IMG/VR virus record: IMGVR_UViG_3300047564_006497
Coordinates: 1-51,814 of that record
Length of the DNA stretch: 51,814 nucleotides
DNA from: a virus
Direction: 5' to 3' (one strand)
Positions 49,822-51,814 of the stretch are shown here, one piece after another. Below the pieces are notes generated by a model. The model saw only the letters and a program-made list of their open reading frames with translations, ran no database searches and was not told the origin of the DNA. Position 1 is the first letter of the stretch. Each line of letters begins with the position of its first letter. The translations under genes and the position numbers were made by a program.

Positions 49822-50390
49822 ACGTGCTCTTCTTCGGGGTTCCAGCGTTTCCACCATTCTTCCCAGGGAAAAACGATCCAGCAAGGATCTTCGAATTTAT
49901 TGATGTGTTCGGCAGCGTATGATATTTCCAATTCGTTCTCACTGCTGCCATTGTCGTAGAGTACAGCCACACGCACGTTTTTGCCCCAGACATCGGACCA
50001 ACGTGGGTGGTTGGGCAAACATCCACTGGGCCAATCTTCTTTTATCCAATTCAACGTGGCACCTGAATCATTGATGTCATCTACGATCAAGATGTTTTTG
50101 GCTTGTATGGAATAATCAAAATCGGCCAAGGTCTGTTCTTCCTTTGTCACATAACCAAATGCGTCTTCGGCCATCCACAGATTGCTTTCTGGGCTTTCGC
50201 CATCGCGCAGACTGACCTTCAGCGTTTCCATGCTACATCCAAGGTATTGGCTGATTAGATTGGCCGGAACTAGCCCGCCTCGGGTGATGCCCACCACATA
50301 ATCGGGAGTCCAGCGGTCTACCCACATCTGGCGTATCAACTCTTGTACCTGTCGTTGTACGTCATTCCAACTCACATAGATTTTTTTCAT
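49818..50390 (-). CDS. Purine phosphoribosyltransferase-like protein
   Basis: 190 aa from the ATG at 50390 (ATGA overlap with the previous gene). ILIVDDINDSGATLNWIKED is the PRPP-binding motif (VDDxxxSGxT), and VVGITRGGLVPANLISQYLG the N-terminal pyrophosphate loop. The ending VFPWEEWW is found in bacterial Gpt-type xanthine-guanine phosphoribosyltransferases (WIxFPWE). It should salvage a purine base to its nucleotide. Together with guaC, queD and queE this gives a purine-handling theme. A central insert is rich in Trp and Asp. Confidence 0.88.
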   Translation of the reverse strand: MKKIYVSWNDVQRQVQELIRQMWVDRWTPDYVVGITRGGLVPANLISQYLGCSMETLKVSLRDGESPESNLWMAEDAFGYVTKEEQTLADFDYSIQAKNILIVDDINDSGATLNWIKEDWPSGCLPNHPRWSDVWGKNVRVAVLYDNGSSENELEISYAAEHINKFEDPCWIVFPWEEWWKRWNPEEEHV

Positions 50391-50683
50391 CGTTTCAGCG
50401 TTTCCCAAACACGTCGTTTTTCCAATAACTCTTTTTCTTTGGCTCTGTACATGTCGCCTATCTCTTTGAGTTCACCAAATTCTTTTTCTAATTCGGGATT
50501 AGGGCGGACTATACCGAGATGTCGTTCCAATGACTCTAATATTAGCGTGAGACTCTTCCCATTGATTTCCACGTCCGCTCCATCTCCTTGTAGAGACAAT
50601 TTTCCAGTAGAGTTGATGGCAGCCGCAGTGACACTACTATTAAGTTCACTCACAGTAAACAAAGAATCATTGTTTTTAAACAT
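50387..50683 (-). CDS. Small coiled-coil phage protein
   Basis: A 98-aa protein. The N-terminal part (SLFTVSELNSSVTAAAINSTGKL) is beta-rich; from about residue 44, LTLILESLERHLGIVRPNPELEKEFGELKEIGDMY and KEKELLEKRRVWETL form a charged helical, probably coiled-coil, region. I associate the end with a conserved marine T4-like phage protein. Its start faces the plus-strand gene at 50709 across a 25-nt gap. Confidence 0.72.
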   Translation of the reverse strand: MFKNNDSLFTVSELNSSVTAAAINSTGKLSLQGDGADVEINGKSLTLILESLERHLGIVRPNPELEKEFGELKEIGDMYRAKEKELLEKRRVWETLKR

Positions 50684-50688
50684 AGCAT

Positions 50689-50703
50689 ATTTTACTATAA
50701 ATA
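50689..50703. promoter_or_regulatory. Bidirectional promoter-like AT-rich gap
   Basis: The 25-nt gap between divergent genes holds a plus-strand TATAAATA (50696-50703; ATG five bases later) and a minus-strand TAAAAT (50689-50694; ATG five bases later). Both would give leaderless or nearly leaderless mRNAs. No Shine-Dalgarno exists on either side. Confidence 0.45.
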
Positions 50704-50708
50704 TCTAA

Positions 50709-51425
50709 ATGAAACAATCATTACTAGAAGATTTTTTCTCCAAACATTCACATAAAACACCAAACTTACAGTCACTTCCAAACGATGTCAATGCCGATTG
50801 GATCGTGAATCGCAGTGGCGTACCTTATCTGGTGTTGCCCATTTTGGCGCCTTTTAATACCATGCTGGATGAAGCAAGGAATCTTGACAGTCTTTTTGTT
50901 GAGCATCGAGGTAACGACAGCGAGGGATGGGCCAGCCTAGCCATACACGGAATATCTAGCCAGCATACAGATCATTATCAGGTCTATCCGGAATATGCTG
51001 AACTGACCAATGATCAAGTTCCTTATGCCTGGACTGAAATAAAAGATCGTTGTCCCGTTACTGTGGATTTTTTTAAAAATCATTTTCCCTATGATGTTTA
51101 TCATCGAGTACGTTTTATGAGATTATCTCCCGGTGGATACATCTTGCCACACAGTGACAGTCCCGATCTTGGTCTACGTGCTGTGAATTTCAGTCTCAAT
51201 AATCCCAATGGCTGTGATTTTGTTTTTGAAGAAAATGGCAAAGTCCCGTTCCAGAACTCGGGATCTGCGATAATGGTGGCCAATGGATATAAACACTCAG
51301 TGTGGAATCGCAGTAATGAATACAGATATCATATCATCATACATGGTTTCGCACGTGAGAGTTATGGCAAATTTGAATCATTGTTGATCAAATCTTATCA
51401 ATCCCTGGCTCCAATGGTCGTGTGA
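50709..51425 (+). CDS. 2OG-Fe(II) oxygenase, aspartyl/asparaginyl hydroxylase-like
   Basis: A 238-aa protein. MRLSPGGYILPHSDSPDLGL carries an H-x-D iron pair with the family's RLSPGG...HxD layout, and ANGYKHSVWNRSNEYRYHIIIHG the second His and the Arg for 2-oxoglutarate. This fits the aspartyl/asparaginyl beta-hydroxylase (cupin-like) group, whose members hydroxylate protein side chains. The substrate is unknown. Its end overlaps the last minus-strand gene by 48 nt. It is a plus-strand single gene after a long minus-strand run. Confidence 0.85.
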   Translation: MKQSLLEDFFSKHSHKTPNLQSLPNDVNADWIVNRSGVPYLVLPILAPFNTMLDEARNLDSLFVEHRGNDSEGWASLAIHGISSQHTDHYQVYPEYAELTNDQVPYAWTEIKDRCPVTVDFFKNHFPYDVYHRVRFMRLSPGGYILPHSDSPDLGLRAVNFSLNNPNGCDFVFEENGKVPFQNSGSAIMVANGYKHSVWNRSNEYRYHIIIHGFARESYGKFESLLIKSYQSLAPMVV

Positions 51426-51814
51426 GTCTAGCACACCATGGGTACCAGATCTGCGCAATTGATCAACAAAAGAATTTCTTATATGCTTTAGATTTTCTTT
51501 TCCGATTGTTATCATGCTGTATTCCATATAGAATGCGTTGCTGATCCAGACATAGGCAAATCCACCTTGTGCTTTTAAAATATCAACCAAGCGTTGTTGG
51601 TCATCGGTGTCATAAAGATTGATTTTTTCAAATCTATGATTGAGTTTTTGATACTTCTGCCAGGACTTTTGGAAATCAACGGCATCGAGTCCCAATTGAT
51701 CTAAGACATATTGATACGAATCTTCCCATGCTCCTGATGGCAGACACGGAAAATTGTCAGGATGAGCATCTTCAAATTTCTTACACAAGCCTTGATACAC
51801 TGAGAAATCTCCGT
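51378..51814 (-). CDS. Protein of unknown function, 5' partial
   Basis: The frame is open to the right edge of the window (read on the minus strand, GDFSVYQGL precedes the internal GTG at 51800), so the start lies beyond. The visible 140-odd residues include FPCLPSGAWEDSYQYVLDQL, DLQ-like helices KSWQKYQKLNHRF and FAYVWISNAFYMEYSMITIG. No family recognised. The C-terminus ends SHDHWSQGLIRFDQQ. The gene's convergent overlap with the oxygenase is unusual but shows no frameshift. Confidence 0.6.
   Translation of the reverse strand, partial: GDFSVYQGLCKKFEDAHPDNFPCLPSGAWEDSYQYVLDQLGLDAVDFQKSWQKYQKLNHRFEKINLYDTDDQQRLVDILKAQGGFAYVWISNAFYMEYSMITIGKENLKHIRNSFVDQLRRSGTHGVLDSHDHWSQGLIRFDQQ

Noticed and set aside
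1-51814. CRISPR array, insertion sequence or integrase
   Set aside because: No regularly spaced repeats and no transposase- or integrase-like protein were seen on either strand.

Overview
The window looks like part of a large T4-like (myovirus-type) phage genome. Evidence: tail-fibre genes with phage fibre repeats, overlapping coding on both strands, a phage nucleotide-metabolism set (thymidylate synthase, dihydrofolate reductase), a T4 RNase H/FEN-type exonuclease, many small conserved-looking proteins that I associate from memory with marine T4-like phages, and TATAAATA-type boxes resembling T4 late promoters. There are no rRNA genes, and I saw no tRNA or CRISPR. The accessory genes (Bug/TctC and TRAP solute-binding proteins, a phasin-like protein, a PBP7-like peptidase, GMP reductase) suggest a Gram-negative proteobacterial host, possibly Burkholderiales. 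The host is inference.

Layout. 1-5.0 kb (+): four virion/tail structural genes ending at a strong terminator. 5.1-21.4 kb (+): a tightly overlapping island of glycosyltransferase-like proteins, six radical SAM proteins with a cysteine-rich N-terminal domain, a small membrane protein, two SGNH hydrolases, a 33-aa micro-ORF, a NodU-type carbamoyltransferase, a kinase-nucleotidyltransferase fusion and a DUF2061 membrane protein. 21.3-28.7 kb (mixed strands): another glycosyltransferase-like gene, a 742-aa protein of tandem GT-like modules, a seventh radical SAM protein, a DegT aminotransferase, an SGNH-like protein and a sugar-nucleotide epimerase. 28.7-35.9 kb (-): thyA, dfrA, small T4-like proteins, a secreted hydrolase, a MoxR ATPase with its VWA partner, and two small genes. 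36.1-37.9 kb: isolated high-expression units (a TRAP solute-binding protein without a signal peptide, a phasin-like protein, an EF-hand protein with a Lys/Ala tail). 38-50.7 kb (-): small conserved proteins, exonuclease, SGNH protein, queE, queuosine-precursor transporter, guaC, an MBD4-like DNA glycosylase, alpha/beta hydrolase, TctC-type binding protein, queD, PBP7-like peptidase, HIT protein, 2OG oxygenase-like protein and a phosphoribosyltransferase. 50.7-51.8 kb: a second 2OG oxygenase-like gene and a partial gene.

How it may work together. The 5-29 kb island has the parts of a surface-glycan or protein-decoration pathway: sugar activation, amination, epimerisation, glycosyl transfer, carbamoylation, de-/acylation by SGNH enzymes, and seven radical SAM enzymes of one family. 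It lies directly downstream of the tail-fibre genes. queD, queE, the YhhQ transporter and guaC form a 7-deazaguanine/guanine theme that could feed DNA or tRNA modification. Regulation shows three promoter styles: TATAAATA late-like boxes, a family of TTGACC-N17-TAnAAT promoters with a conserved spacer, and -10 boxes placed 6 nt before an ATG, which predict leaderless mRNAs. The seven-member radical SAM set in the decoration island is the best candidate for an undescribed system.
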